Part shown: one piece after another, positions 49,844 through 58,303 of the stretch | How positions within the stretch are numbered: position 1 is the stretch's first letter | Layout of the letters: every line of letters starts with the position of its first letter | DNA from: Actinacidiphila guanduensis | GTDB taxonomy: Bacteria; Actinomycetota; Actinomycetes; Streptomycetales; Streptomycetaceae | DNA length: 64,000 nt | Direction: 5' to 3' | Assembly (NCBI RefSeq): GCF_900103985.1 | Contig: NZ_FNIE01000003.1 | Coordinates: forward strand, 1-64,000 | Made by a program: the position numbers and the translations under genes | Notes under the pieces: model-generated | Databases searched by the model: none | What the model saw: only the letters and a program-made list of their open reading frames with translations | What the model was told of the DNA's origin: nothing

Positions 49844-50485
49844 CTACCGGCCGGGCTCTTCCGCCACGGCACCGGTGTCGGCCGCGCCGGTCCTGGCGCG
49901 CAGGGCGGACTTCTTCGCCAGGTTCCCGCAGGTGTTCATGGAGCACCAACGGCGGCGGCCGGGCCGGGAGTTGTCGATGAACAGCGCCCCGCAGCCCGAG
50001 TTGGCGCACGCGCGCACCCGGTCGATGTCCGGTGAGGCCGCCAAGTCGAGGGCGTCGCGGGCGACGAGTGCCAGCACCGCGAGCACCGGGTCGGCGGCGG
50101 AGAACCGCAGTCTTCCCGAGGCGTCCAGCCATGGGGCCGGTACCGGCGACCGGGCGGCGGTGTTGACGGTCTCGCGTGCGCCGGCCGGGCAGCCCGCCGG
50201 CCCCTCGGGCCCGCGGGCGGCGGCGATCAGCAGGTGCACCGCCTCACGGAGGGTCCGGGCCCGCTCGTCGTACGGCACGCCGCCGGCGCCGTCCGGCCAG
50301 GCCTCACGGTCCGCCGGCTCCAGTCCGGGCGGGCCGAAGCGCTCCACCCAGGCGGCCAACTGCCGCAGCCCGGGCAGCTCCTCCACGGCTTCCGCGCTGT
50401 CCCGGTGGCGCAGCGTCCGGATGAAGTCCAGGCACAGCCGCCCGGCTCCCGAACGGAAGGCGGGGACCTCGGCGGCGACTGGCAT
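49844..50485 (-). CDS. ABATE/CGNR zinc-finger regulator
   Basis: This 213-residue protein has an N-terminal ABATE-like helical domain (GRLCLDFIRTLRHRDSAEAV) and a C-terminal CGNR zinc finger: RVRACANSGCGALFIDNSRP, then WCSMNTCGNLAKK. The four Cys are kept, but the signature CGNR reads CGNL. The family binds DNA and often regulates neighbouring transporters. It is divergent from an MFS gene, with a perfect 17-bp inverted repeat between them. Confidence 0.88.
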   Translation of the reverse strand: MPVAAEVPAFRSGAGRLCLDFIRTLRHRDSAEAVEELPGLRQLAAWVERFGPPGLEPADREAWPDGAGGVPYDERARTLREAVHLLIAAARGPEGPAGCPAGARETVNTAARSPVPAPWLDASGRLRFSAADPVLAVLALVARDALDLAASPDIDRVRACANSGCGALFIDNSRPGRRRWCSMNTCGNLAKKSALRARTGAADTGAVAEEPGR

Positions 50486-50531
50486 GGCCCCACATTACTG
50501 CCCGGCGAACCGGTCGGACTGGTACCGTCAG

Positions 50532-50548
50532 AACCGGTAAAACCGGTT
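50532..50548. promoter_or_regulatory. Perfect 17-bp inverted repeat between CGNR and MFS genes
   Basis: AACCGGTAAAACCGGTT has 7-bp perfect arms around AAA. A related half, GAACCGGTCGGACTGGTACC, lies about 25 bp to the left. It is well placed to control both divergent promoters, probably by the CGNR protein. Confidence 0.6.
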
Positions 50549-50581
50549 CCCGCTGACACGCGACTCCACGAGGTGCTCCTG

Positions 50582-51847
50582 GTGAACGATCGCCGATTAG
50601 TCCGGCCCGCCGACGAGTCCCCCACCGGCCCGAAACGGTCGCTCGTCATGACGCTCGCGCTCGCCTGCGGCGTGGGCGTCGCCAACATCTACTTCCCGCA
50701 GGCCATCACCCCGCTCATCGCCCACGGCCTTCGGGTGCGCACCGGCCTGGCGGCAGCGGCGGTGACGGCGGCCCAGTTCGGTTACGCGGTCGGCATCTTC
50801 TTCCTCGTGCCACTCGGCGACCGGCTGGTGCACCGCAAGCTGATCCCCGCGCTGCTCGGTATCACCGGCCTCGGCCTGATCGGTGCCGGTACGGCTCCGG
50901 ACCTGGCCGTACTGGTCGTCGCCAGCGCGGTCGTCGGCGCCGTCACCGTGGTGCCGCAGATCATCATCCCGATGGCGGCCGGCCTGGTGGCGGCCGACCG
51001 GCGGGGCGCTGTCACCGGCACGCTGCTCAGCGGCCTGATCGGCGGCATCCTGCTGGCCCGCACCTTCAGCGGGGTGCTCGGCCAGTGGCTGGGCTGGCGA
51101 GCGCCCTATCTGGTGGCCGCCGCCCTGATCCTGATCCTCGCGGCCGTCATGACCGCCGTGTTGCCCGCCACCGTCCCGACCTCCCAGGAGCGCTACCCGC
51201 GCCTGGTCACCGCCTCGCTGCGGCTGCTGCGCGAGGAGCCCGACCTGCGGCGCTCGTGCGTGTACCAGGCCACCGTCTTCGCCGGCTTCAGCGCCGCCTG
51301 GACCAGCCTCACGCTCTACGTCACCGGCCCGGCGTACCACTTGGGCGCCTCGGCGGTGGGCCTGATCGCGCTCGTCGGCGCGGCCAGCATGTTCTGCACC
51401 CCGATCGCCGGCCGCCGCACCGACCGCGACGGCCCCGACGCGATCAATCTGGTCTGCATCCTGGGCGCGCTGCTCGCCTCTGGCATCCTTGCCTTCGGAT
51501 CGGCCGGAGGCGCCTTCGGCATCGTGGTGCTGACCGTCGGCATGCTGGTACTGGACGTCTCCATGCAGAGCGGTCAGGTCGCCAACCAGGCCCGCATCTT
51601 CGTCCTGCGCCCCGAGGCACGCGGCCGCCTCAACACCGCCTACATGACCTGTGCCTTCCTGGGCGGCAGCGCGGGCTCATGGCTGGGAGTCCGCGCGTAC
51701 GACCTGCTGGGCTGGCCAGGCGTCTGCGAACTGCTCGCCGTCCTGCCGGCGCTCGCCCTGGCCCGCCACGTGGTCCACCTTGCGGCCCGCAGCCGCGCCA
51801 CACCGCAGGACACCCCGGCCGAGAGCGCGGACAAGGTGGCGCTCTGA
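50582..51847 (+). CDS. MFS transporter
   Basis: This 421-residue 12-helix transporter has LALACGVGVANIYFPQAITP in helix 1, FFLVPLGDRLVHRKLIPALL with motif A, and GLIGGILLARTFSGVLGQWL in helix 5. It resembles the YnfM/arabinose-efflux-like branch common in actinomycetes. The GTG at 50582 has GAGG 9 nt upstream; ATG 50648 is an alternative. Its divergent CGNR neighbour is the probable regulator. The exported substrate is unknown. Confidence 0.9.
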   Translation: MNDRRLVRPADESPTGPKRSLVMTLALACGVGVANIYFPQAITPLIAHGLRVRTGLAAAAVTAAQFGYAVGIFFLVPLGDRLVHRKLIPALLGITGLGLIGAGTAPDLAVLVVASAVVGAVTVVPQIIIPMAAGLVAADRRGAVTGTLLSGLIGGILLARTFSGVLGQWLGWRAPYLVAAALILILAAVMTAVLPATVPTSQERYPRLVTASLRLLREEPDLRRSCVYQATVFAGFSAAWTSLTLYVTGPAYHLGASAVGLIALVGAASMFCTPIAGRRTDRDGPDAINLVCILGALLASGILAFGSAGGAFGIVVLTVGMLVLDVSMQSGQVANQARIFVLRPEARGRLNTAYMTCAFLGGSAGSWLGVRAYDLLGWPGVCELLAVLPALALARHVVHLAARSRATPQDTPAESADKVAL

Positions 51848-51991
51848 TCGACACCGCGCAGGGGGTGGTTGCTTCCTGGGCGGCCGACTGCGCCGACTGC
51901 TCTTGGGGGCTCCCCGCCCGACCCCCCGGCAGGGCATCGCCGGTCCGGCCCTTGAGCGCGAGCGGCGCTCGTCCGTGGGCGGTCCCGGGGG

Positions 51992-52591
51992 TCAGGGGTG
52001 GAGCAGCGTGGCGGGGTTCACCGTGGCCAGGTGGGTGGCGAGTTCGGCGGCGGCCTGCCTGATGCGGGTCGGCAGGTCGGCATCGTCCGGCCGGTCGGTC
52101 CAGCGCTCCAGGGCGGTGCGGAAGACGGCGACGCCGGCCTCCGCCAGCAGCGTCGCCTCCGACGCGGCGCAGCCCCGGTCCCGCAGCGCGTCCGCCACCG
52201 CCTCCGTCGCGGCGGCGAACTTGGTCCGGCCCCGTTCCTGCAGCTCCGGGCTGGCCCGGACGACCGCGCGGCGCTGCGCGGCGAGGGGGGCCTGGTCGGT
52301 CAGGGCGCCGGCGGCGTCCACGAGCGCGGCCAGAAGGGCCTCGAAGGGAGGGAGGGTGTCGTCGGCGGCCCGGACGGACCGGGCGAGGTCGGCCGGGAGC
52401 CGGTCGGACCCGGCGAACAGCACGTCCCGCTTGTCCGCGAAGTAGCGGGAGAACGAGCGGCGGGTCAGCCCGGCCCGCTCGGTGATCTCCGCGACGGTGA
52501 CGTTCTCGTAGCCGCGTTCGAGGAACAGCTCCAGTGCTGCGTCGCGGAGCCGGTCCTCGGCGTTCGGGTCCCATCGCGGCATGGTCACCAC
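51992..52591 (-). CDS. TetR/AcrR-family regulator
   Basis: This 199-residue regulator has a helix-turn-helix in the first 55 residues: LELFLERGYENVTVAEITER, then AGLTRRSFSRYFADKRDVLF. The C-terminal helical domain is of the MftR type. The start is GTG 52591 or ATG 52582. It is divergent from the SDR gene, and the twin palindromes between them (52600-52653) suggest autoregulation and control of the SDR. Confidence 0.92.
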   Translation of the reverse strand: MVTMPRWDPNAEDRLRDAALELFLERGYENVTVAEITERAGLTRRSFSRYFADKRDVLFAGSDRLPADLARSVRAADDTLPPFEALLAALVDAAGALTDQAPLAAQRRAVVRASPELQERGRTKFAAATEAVADALRDRGCAASEATLLAEAGVAVFRTALERWTDRPDDADLPTRIRQAAAELATHLATVNPATLLHP

Positions 52592-52599
52592 TTTAGCAG

Positions 52600-52653
52600 T
52601 GATGTCTCAGTGTGTCGTCATGGGTGCTAGGGTGACGACTCAGTGAGTCATCA
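52600..52653. promoter_or_regulatory. Twin operators between TetR and SDR genes
   Basis: Two 21-bp sites, 52600-52620 and 52633-52653, share the pattern TGA-x-G-x-CTCAGTG-x-GTC-x-TCA. The second contains GACTCAGTGAGTC, an imperfect palindrome. Both lie in the 88 bp between the divergent genes, one near each start, as for TetR repressors binding as two dimers. Confidence 0.7.
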
Positions 52654-52679
52654 CCGTTCGAGGAGCAGGAGTGGGCACC

Positions 52680-53405
52680 ATGGATCTTTCCGGGCAGCGC
52701 ATCGTCGTCATCGGCGGCAGTTCGGGGATGGGACTGGCCACGGCCCGCGCCGCGGCAGCGGCAGGAGCGGCGGTCACGATCGCGTCGAGCAACCAGGGGC
52801 GCCTGGAGGCCGCGCTCGCGCAGCTGCCGGACGCCTGCGACGGGACCGTCGTCAACACCCGCAACGAGGCGGAGGTGGCCGCCCTGTTCGACCGCGTCGG
52901 CGAACTCGATCACGTGGTCTACACCGCCGGGGACACGGTGCGCCCGCAGCCGCTGGCGGACGTACCCCTGGAGGCCGCACGGGAGTTGCTCGAGGTCCGC
53001 TTCTGGGGGGCCGTCGCGGCGGTCAAGCACGCGGCGGGGCGCATCCGTTCGGGCGGCTCGATCGTGCTGACGTCCGGAACGGTGGCCGTCCGCCCCGCAC
53101 CCGGCACGGCGCTCGCGGCCGGCGCCGCCGCGGCCATGGAGGGCCTGACCCGGGGGCTGGCCGCCGAACTCGCCCCGATCCGCGTCAACGCGGTCCGGCC
53201 GGGAGCCGTCCGCACCCCGCTGTGGGACGCGGTCCCCGAGCCGCAGCGTACGGCGCTGTTCGGGGCCCTCGCCGGCAGGACGCTCACCAAGTCGATCGGC
53301 GAGGCCGGCCAGATCGCCGCGGCGCACCTCTACCTGATGGAGAACCGCTTCGTCACCGGAACCGTACTCACCGTCGACGGAGGCGCCCTCCTCGCCGGCG
53401 CCTAG
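52680..53405 (+). CDS. SDR-family protein lacking the catalytic Tyr/Lys
   Basis: This 241-residue short-chain dehydrogenase has a good cofactor loop, VVIGGSSGMGLATARAAAAA, and the family end FVTGTVLTVDGGALL. The region after the catalytic Ser (IVLTSGTVAV) reads APGTALAAGAAAAMEGLTRG, where Y-x-x-x-K would normally stand, so the usual catalytic Tyr and Lys are absent. It may be a non-classical reductase or a binding protein. The ATG at 52680 has CAGGAG upstream; GTG 52671 is also possible. It is controlled with the divergent TetR. Confidence 0.88.
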   Translation: MDLSGQRIVVIGGSSGMGLATARAAAAAGAAVTIASSNQGRLEAALAQLPDACDGTVVNTRNEAEVAALFDRVGELDHVVYTAGDTVRPQPLADVPLEAARELLEVRFWGAVAAVKHAAGRIRSGGSIVLTSGTVAVRPAPGTALAAGAAAAMEGLTRGLAAELAPIRVNAVRPGAVRTPLWDAVPEPQRTALFGALAGRTLTKSIGEAGQIAAAHLYLMENRFVTGTVLTVDGGALLAGA

Positions 53406-53558
53406 GCCGACAGGTCCCGCCTGGCCGCCGGGCCCCGGAACGCACGCCCGCCGCACGGTCGGACCGAAAGCGTCGCTGTGTGACGCAGGTCTCAAGCCGC
53501 GCGTGCAGCAAATGAGGGCGCTACGGAGTCAGTGGGGGGACAGGAAGGGAGGAGCGGT

Positions 53559-54161
53559 GTGGCTCCGGCTGGGAAATGGAATCCGCTGCGCGGTCGTTCC
53601 GGAACGGAATCGGCCGAAGCGGGAACGGCGAAGGCGGTGGAGGATTTCCACTCCTTCGTCGAGACCCGATCGGCCGCTTTGTTCCGCGCGGCCCTGGTCC
53701 TGACCGGCAGCCGCGAGGCCGCCGAGGAACTGGTCCAGGAAACCCTGGAACGCACCTGCCGCCGTTGGCGCACCATCGCCGCGAAAGACGCTCCGGACGC
53801 CTATGTGCGGCGGATCATGGTGAATCTCGCCAACGACCGGTGGCAGCGGTTCCGCCGTGTCGTACCCCAGCAGGACACCGGTGACGACCGGCCCGCGCCG
53901 GGGGACGACTACGGACGCGTCGATGCCCGGGACGAACTGGTCCGTGCGCTGCAACGCCTGCCGATGGGCATGCGGACCGTCGTGGTACTGCGCTATTTCC
54001 ACGACCTCTCGGACGCCGAGATCGCCGAGGACCTGCGGATATCACCGAGTTCCGTACGGTCCCAGCTCACCCGGGGGCTGGAAAGGCTCCGGGCCCAGTT
54101 TCCCGCACTCTCCGAAACTTCGACGCCATCGCGGCCCCGGAAAGGAGCCAGTACCGGATGA
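53559..54161 (+). CDS. ECF sigma factor, SigE-family group
   Basis: This 200-residue ECF sigma factor has region 2 in FRAALVLTGSREAAEELVQE and APDAYVRRIMVNLANDRWQR. Region 4 reads LPMGMRTVVVLRYFHDLSDA, then EIAEDLRISPSSVRSQLTRG. It belongs to the so-called SigE-family (ECF41/42-unlike, short) sigma factors abundant in Streptomyces. The GTG at 53559 was chosen for GGGAGGAG just upstream; an in-frame GTG at 53532 would add nine residues. The stop overlaps the next start by ATGA, so its partner is the membrane protein that follows. Confidence 0.9.
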   Translation: MAPAGKWNPLRGRSGTESAEAGTAKAVEDFHSFVETRSAALFRAALVLTGSREAAEELVQETLERTCRRWRTIAAKDAPDAYVRRIMVNLANDRWQRFRRVVPQQDTGDDRPAPGDDYGRVDARDELVRALQRLPMGMRTVVVLRYFHDLSDAEIAEDLRISPSSVRSQLTRGLERLRAQFPALSETSTPSRPRKGASTG

Positions 54162-54661
54162 CCGGCTACGTTTCCCCGCCTTCCGACGGCCGCGAGGGTG
54201 ACGCCCACCTCGCATTCTTCGAACAGGAACTGGTAACCGCCATGAACGAGTTCGCCCGTACCGCCCCCGTGCCGCACTTCGACGCCGCGGGCATCAAGAG
54301 CCGCACCCGCCGCCGGCGGGCCGGCTTCGTCGCCGCGGCCGCCGCGGTCCTCATCGCGGCCGGCGGCGGCACCGCCCTGGCCACCGTAGGCACCGGCTCG
54401 CACACCGCGCGGCCCGCCGCCACCACGACCACCCCGGCCAAGGGCAACGTCACCACCGTGCCCTACGTCAAGCCGTTCGACATCGGCGGCATGGACCTGG
54501 CCGACGCCACGCAGGCGCTGGGCCAGGCGGGCCTGAAGCCCGGCACGATCACCCACGCGGCGGTCGACAACTGCAAGCCGGGCTCGGTCATCGCCGTCTC
54601 CCCGCTCGCACCGGCGGTCGTCCACGCCGGCGACCACGTCGACCTCACCCTCTGCGGCTGA
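54158..54661 (+). CDS. Single-pass membrane protein with PASTA domain
   Basis: This 167-residue protein has a cytoplasmic N-terminus (residues 1-55), one membrane helix (RAGFVAAAAAVLIAAGGGTA), and an external part that ends in a PASTA-like domain: VPYVKPFDIGGMDLADATQA, then LGQAGLKPGTITHAAVDNCK. PASTA domains bind peptidoglycan fragments. Coupled by 4 bp to the sigma factor, it probably acts as its anti-sigma factor or sensor, linking cell-wall state to transcription; that role is inference. Two Cys near the end may form a disulfide. Confidence 0.82.
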   Translation: MTGYVSPPSDGREGDAHLAFFEQELVTAMNEFARTAPVPHFDAAGIKSRTRRRRAGFVAAAAAVLIAAGGGTALATVGTGSHTARPAATTTTPAKGNVTTVPYVKPFDIGGMDLADATQALGQAGLKPGTITHAAVDNCKPGSVIAVSPLAPAVVHAGDHVDLTLCG

Positions 54662-54670
54662 CCACCCCGA

Positions 54671-54716
54671 GCCGAGCGGCGCCCCCTCCCCCAGGGGCCG
54701 CCGCTCGGCCTTTTCC
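54671..54716 (+). terminator. Intrinsic terminator after the PASTA gene
   Basis: GCCGAGCGGCG (54671-54681) pairs with CGCCGCTCGGC (54699-54709) around a C-rich loop that can also pair, followed by CTTTTCC. The stem with T-run lies 9 bp after the stop codon. Confidence 0.85.
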
Positions 54717-54954
54717 ACCACGGTCCACCAGGCTCCGCCACAGCCGGAACACAGAACGGTCATGGGCGAGTTGCCGGACGCAGGCCCCAAAAGCCGTGAT
54801 CAGCGCATTGGTTGACCGCCGCGGGGGTGGCGTGAGGGGGATCACAGGGGTGGGCCGGGTGGGGGCGCAGCGGGAAGGAGGGCCGGGGGCGTCTGGAGGA
54901 TGGGCGGGGTTGAGCCTCGCGCCCATGGGACAGACGTGACAGAGGAGTTACCCG

Positions 54955-55830
54955 TTGCAGCAGCAGACCCCACCGCCGCTCGGCCGGCAGGCCGCAGAGA
55001 CGTACGACGGCACCCGCGGCGGTACCGGCAACGGCACGGGCAACGGCCTGCGCGCCGACACGCCGGCCACGGGCCGCCGCAGGCGCCCGCTCCTCCTGCT
55101 CACCCTCCTCGGCGTGGTCGCCGCCGTGGGCGTCGCCGTCCTGCACCACCCGGGCGGCGGCGCCACCGGCGCCAAGGCCCCCGCGCCGACCGCCACGCAC
55201 ACCGCTCCCCGCCCCTCCGCCACGCAGCCGGCCACCGAGGCGCCCCCCGGGGACGGGCTCCCCGAGTCCGGCCCCGGCACCTTCGTCACCGCGCGGGCGA
55301 GCGGCAAGGTCGTCGGCCGCGGCCCCAAGCCGCTGCGCTACATGGTCCAGGTCGAGAAGGGCATCGACATCTCCCCCGACCGGGCGGCGCAGGAGATCGC
55401 GGGCATACTCGCCGCCCCGCGCGGCTGGACCCACGACGGCACCTCCTCCTTCCAGCTGGTCAGCTCGGGCCGCTACGACCTCAAGGTGCGCATCGCCACC
55501 CCGAAGACGACCGACGACCTGTGCTGGGCGGGCATCCACCAGGACACCGGCGGCCAGTACGACTGCGAGGTGCCCGGCGGCGTGGTGGTGAACCTGCGGC
55601 GCTGGGTCGAGGGCTCCCCCACCTTCGACGGCCCGATCCACGACTACCGCGCGCTGATCATCAACCACGAGATGGGCCACTTCCTCGGCCACCAGCACGT
55701 GACGTGCCCGGGCCCCGGAAAGCTCGCCCCGGTGATGATGCAGCAGATCAAGGGCCTGAAGGGCTGCGTCGCCAACGCCTGGCCCTACGACACGCACGGC
55801 CACTACGTCACCGGGCCGCCCGAGCGCTGA
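54955..55830 (+). CDS. DUF3152 zinc metallopeptidase-like membrane protein
   Basis: This 291-residue protein has a short cytoplasmic Gln/Pro-rich N-terminus, one membrane helix (RPLLLLTLLGVVAAVGVAVL, about residues 42-62), an Ala/Pro-rich stalk and a DUF3152 domain. The zinc motif HExxHxxxxxH appears as NHEMGHFLGHQHV near residue 240, preceded by YRALI. Three Cys may form disulfides. It is an extracytoplasmic putative protease of unknown substrate. The TTG start at 54955 has GAGGAG 8 nt upstream, and the frame contains no better start. Confidence 0.87.
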   Translation: MQQQTPPPLGRQAAETYDGTRGGTGNGTGNGLRADTPATGRRRRPLLLLTLLGVVAAVGVAVLHHPGGGATGAKAPAPTATHTAPRPSATQPATEAPPGDGLPESGPGTFVTARASGKVVGRGPKPLRYMVQVEKGIDISPDRAAQEIAGILAAPRGWTHDGTSSFQLVSSGRYDLKVRIATPKTTDDLCWAGIHQDTGGQYDCEVPGGVVVNLRRWVEGSPTFDGPIHDYRALIINHEMGHFLGHQHVTCPGPGKLAPVMMQQIKGLKGCVANAWPYDTHGHYVTGPPER

Positions 55831-55998
55831 GGCGTCGCCGCCCCGAGGTCTGCGCGCGGCCCGGCCCGGGGCCGCGACGGCGATCGCCGAGCAGTCCCTT
55901 CCCCCCGGGGTCTGCGTGCGCCCTCCCGGCGCGGGCAGGCGAAGGGCGTGCGCCTACGCCCTGCCGGCCGGCCGCCGGCAGCGAAGGAAGGGAGCGGC

Positions 55999-57816
55999 AT
56001 GTCCGAGAAGGTGTCCGATTACGTACTGCAGCGCCTGCGCGAGTGGGATGTCGAGCGCGTCTTCGCCTACGCCGGGGACGGCATCAACGGCCTGCTCGCC
56101 GCGTGGGGCCGCGCCGACAACACACCGGAGTTCGTCCAGGCCCGGCACGAGGAGATGGCCGCCTTCGAGGCGGTCGGCTACGCGAAGTTCTCCGGAAAGG
56201 TCGGCGTGTGCGCCGCGACCTCGGGGCCCGGCGCGATCCACCTGCTCAACGGCCTGTACGACGCCAAGCTCGACCACGTGCCCGTGGTCGCGATCGTCGG
56301 CCAGACCAACCGCAGCGCGATGGGCGGCAGCTACCAGCAGGAGGTGGACCTGCTCAGCCTCTACAAGGACGTGGCAGCCGACTTCTGCGAGATGGTCACC
56401 GTGCCCGAGCAGCTGCCCAACGTCCTGGACCGGGCGATCCGCACCGCGTACGCCAAGCGCACCGTGACCGCCCTGATCATCCCCGCCGACGTGCAGGAGC
56501 TGCCGTACTCCGCGCCCTCGCACGCCTTCAAGATGGTGCCCTCCAGCCTCGGCATGTCGCACTCCGCGCCGCAGCCGGCGCCGCAGGACATCGCGCGGGC
56601 CGCCGAAGTGCTCAACGCGGGCGAGAAGGTCGCGATCCTCGTCGGGCAGGGCGCGCGGGCCGCCCGCGCGCAGGTCGAGCAGGCCGCGGACGCGCTGGGG
56701 GCAGGTGTGGCCAAGGCGCTGCTCGGCAAGGACGTGCTCCCGGACGACCTGCCCTACGTCACCGGCTCCATCGGCCTGCTGGGCACCCGGCCCTCGTACG
56801 AGATGATGCGCGACTGCGACACCCTGCTGGTCATCGGGTCGAGCTTCCCTTACACGCAGTTCCTGCCCGAGTTCGGGCAGGCGCGGGCGGTGCAGATCGA
56901 CATCGACCCCTTCATGGTGGGGCTGCGCTACCCCTTCGAGGTCAACCTCGTCGGGGACGCCGAGGAGACGCTCAAGGCGCTGCTGCCGCACCTGAAGCGG
57001 CGCAGGCACGGGGCGTGGCGGGCGAAGATCGAGAAGGACACCGCCCGCTGGTGGGAGGTCATGCAGCGGCGGGCCGCGGTGGACGCCGACCCGGTCAACC
57101 CGGAGTACGTCGTGCACGCGCTGGACGCCCTGCTGCCCGACGACGTGATGCTCTCGGCGGACTCCGGCTCCTCGGCCAACTGGTACGCCCGCCACCTGCG
57201 CATCCGCGGCGCCATGCGCGGCTCGCTGTCGGGGACGCTGGCCACCATGGGCCCGGGGGTGCCGTACGCGATCGGCGCGAAGTTCGCCCACCCGGACCGG
57301 CCGGCGATCGCGCTGGTCGGCGACGGCGCCATGCAGATGAACGGCATGGCCGAGCTGATCACGGCGGCGAAGTACCGGGACCGCTGGCAGGACCCGCGCC
57401 TGGTGGTCGCGGTGCTCAACAACCGGGACCTCAACCAGGTGACGTGGGAGATGCGGGCCATGGCCGGCGCCCCGCAGTTCCTGCCCTCGCAGGCCATCCC
57501 CGATGTGCCGTACGCGGACTTCGCCCGCTCGATCGGCCTGGACGGGGTGCGGGTGGAGGAGCCGGGTGGTGTGGTGGACGCCTGGCAGCGGGCGCTGGCC
57601 GCCGACCGGCCGTTCGTGATCGACTTCCGCACCGACCCGGCCGTACCGCCGATCCCGCCGCACGCCGACCTGGATCAGATCGAGGCCGCCGCATCCTCGG
57701 TGCTGCAGGGCGACAGCGACCGGGCGGGCATGGTCCGGCAGGGCTTCAAGGCCAAGGTCCAGGAGATGCTGCCCGGCCGCCGGCACCGCGAGGACCGGCC
57801 GGGGGCTGAGGAGTGA
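55999..57816 (+). CDS. ThDP-dependent enzyme, pyruvate oxidase/dehydrogenase (PoxB)-like
   Basis: This 605-residue protein has the three ThDP-enzyme domains. The N-terminal Pyr domain has the catalytic Glu in ARHEEMAAFEAVGYAKFSGK and the GVCAATSGPGAIHLLNGLYD segment. The central domain is around residues 195-330. The PP domain carries the ThDP motif ALVGDGAMQMNGMAELITAA with NNRDLNQVTWE. It decarboxylates a 2-oxo acid, most likely pyruvate, at the cytoplasm or membrane surface. The ATG at 55999 has AGGGAG upstream. A frame open from 55948 is not preceded by a site. Confidence 0.9.
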   Translation: MSEKVSDYVLQRLREWDVERVFAYAGDGINGLLAAWGRADNTPEFVQARHEEMAAFEAVGYAKFSGKVGVCAATSGPGAIHLLNGLYDAKLDHVPVVAIVGQTNRSAMGGSYQQEVDLLSLYKDVAADFCEMVTVPEQLPNVLDRAIRTAYAKRTVTALIIPADVQELPYSAPSHAFKMVPSSLGMSHSAPQPAPQDIARAAEVLNAGEKVAILVGQGARAARAQVEQAADALGAGVAKALLGKDVLPDDLPYVTGSIGLLGTRPSYEMMRDCDTLLVIGSSFPYTQFLPEFGQARAVQIDIDPFMVGLRYPFEVNLVGDAEETLKALLPHLKRRRHGAWRAKIEKDTARWWEVMQRRAAVDADPVNPEYVVHALDALLPDDVMLSADSGSSANWYARHLRIRGAMRGSLSGTLATMGPGVPYAIGAKFAHPDRPAIALVGDGAMQMNGMAELITAAKYRDRWQDPRLVVAVLNNRDLNQVTWEMRAMAGAPQFLPSQAIPDVPYADFARSIGLDGVRVEEPGGVVDAWQRALAADRPFVIDFRTDPAVPPIPPHADLDQIEAAASSVLQGDSDRAGMVRQGFKAKVQEMLPGRRHREDRPGAEE

Positions 57817-58303
57817 CCGAGGACTGACCGAGGACTGGCCGGGGGCCACGTGGTGATCAGGGACTGACCGCGGGCTGAACCCGCAGCCGGCCGGGGCGCG
57901 CGAGTGCCCCGGCCGACGCATGCCCGGCGCCGCCCGAGGGGCACGGACGCGAGGGCGAATTACCCCTTGTGTGCCGGGGGTTGCGCAGCGTGCCCCGTGG
58001 GCTCACACTGCATCGTCGGCGTCGAGAGGGGCTGGTCGGTGTGGTGGTGCGGATGTGCGTGGAGAAGCGGGCCGCGGGTACGACGGCCCTGTTCGCTGAC
58101 GCATTCCTTGTTGTCATGAGCCTGACACACGCGCGTTACACCGCCGCCCTTCCGGCGGACTCCGCCGCGGCCGGGACGCCGCCGGCGCCCCGCGTCGCCC
58201 TCCCCTGAAACGCGGCCGCCCGAGGCGTGCCCCTCTCGGGGGAGGGGGCGCGGGCGGGCGGTCGAGGTCGAGAAACCCTCGGTCACCTACCAAGGAGAGT
58301 CCT
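57817..58303. other. 487-bp stretch without a supported gene
   Basis: A short tandem repeat (TGACCGAGGAC, twice directly after the ThDP gene stop) begins the interval. No frame has coding character. The last part should hold the promoter and leader of the S53 peptidase; AAGGAG lies 7 nt before its ATG. Confidence 0.45.

Noticed and set aside
54900-57809. A 969-codon plus-strand open frame
   Set aside because: It overlaps the DUF3152 and ThDP genes in a shifted frame, and both of those have clear domains. Its translation is low-complexity Arg/Ala/Gly.
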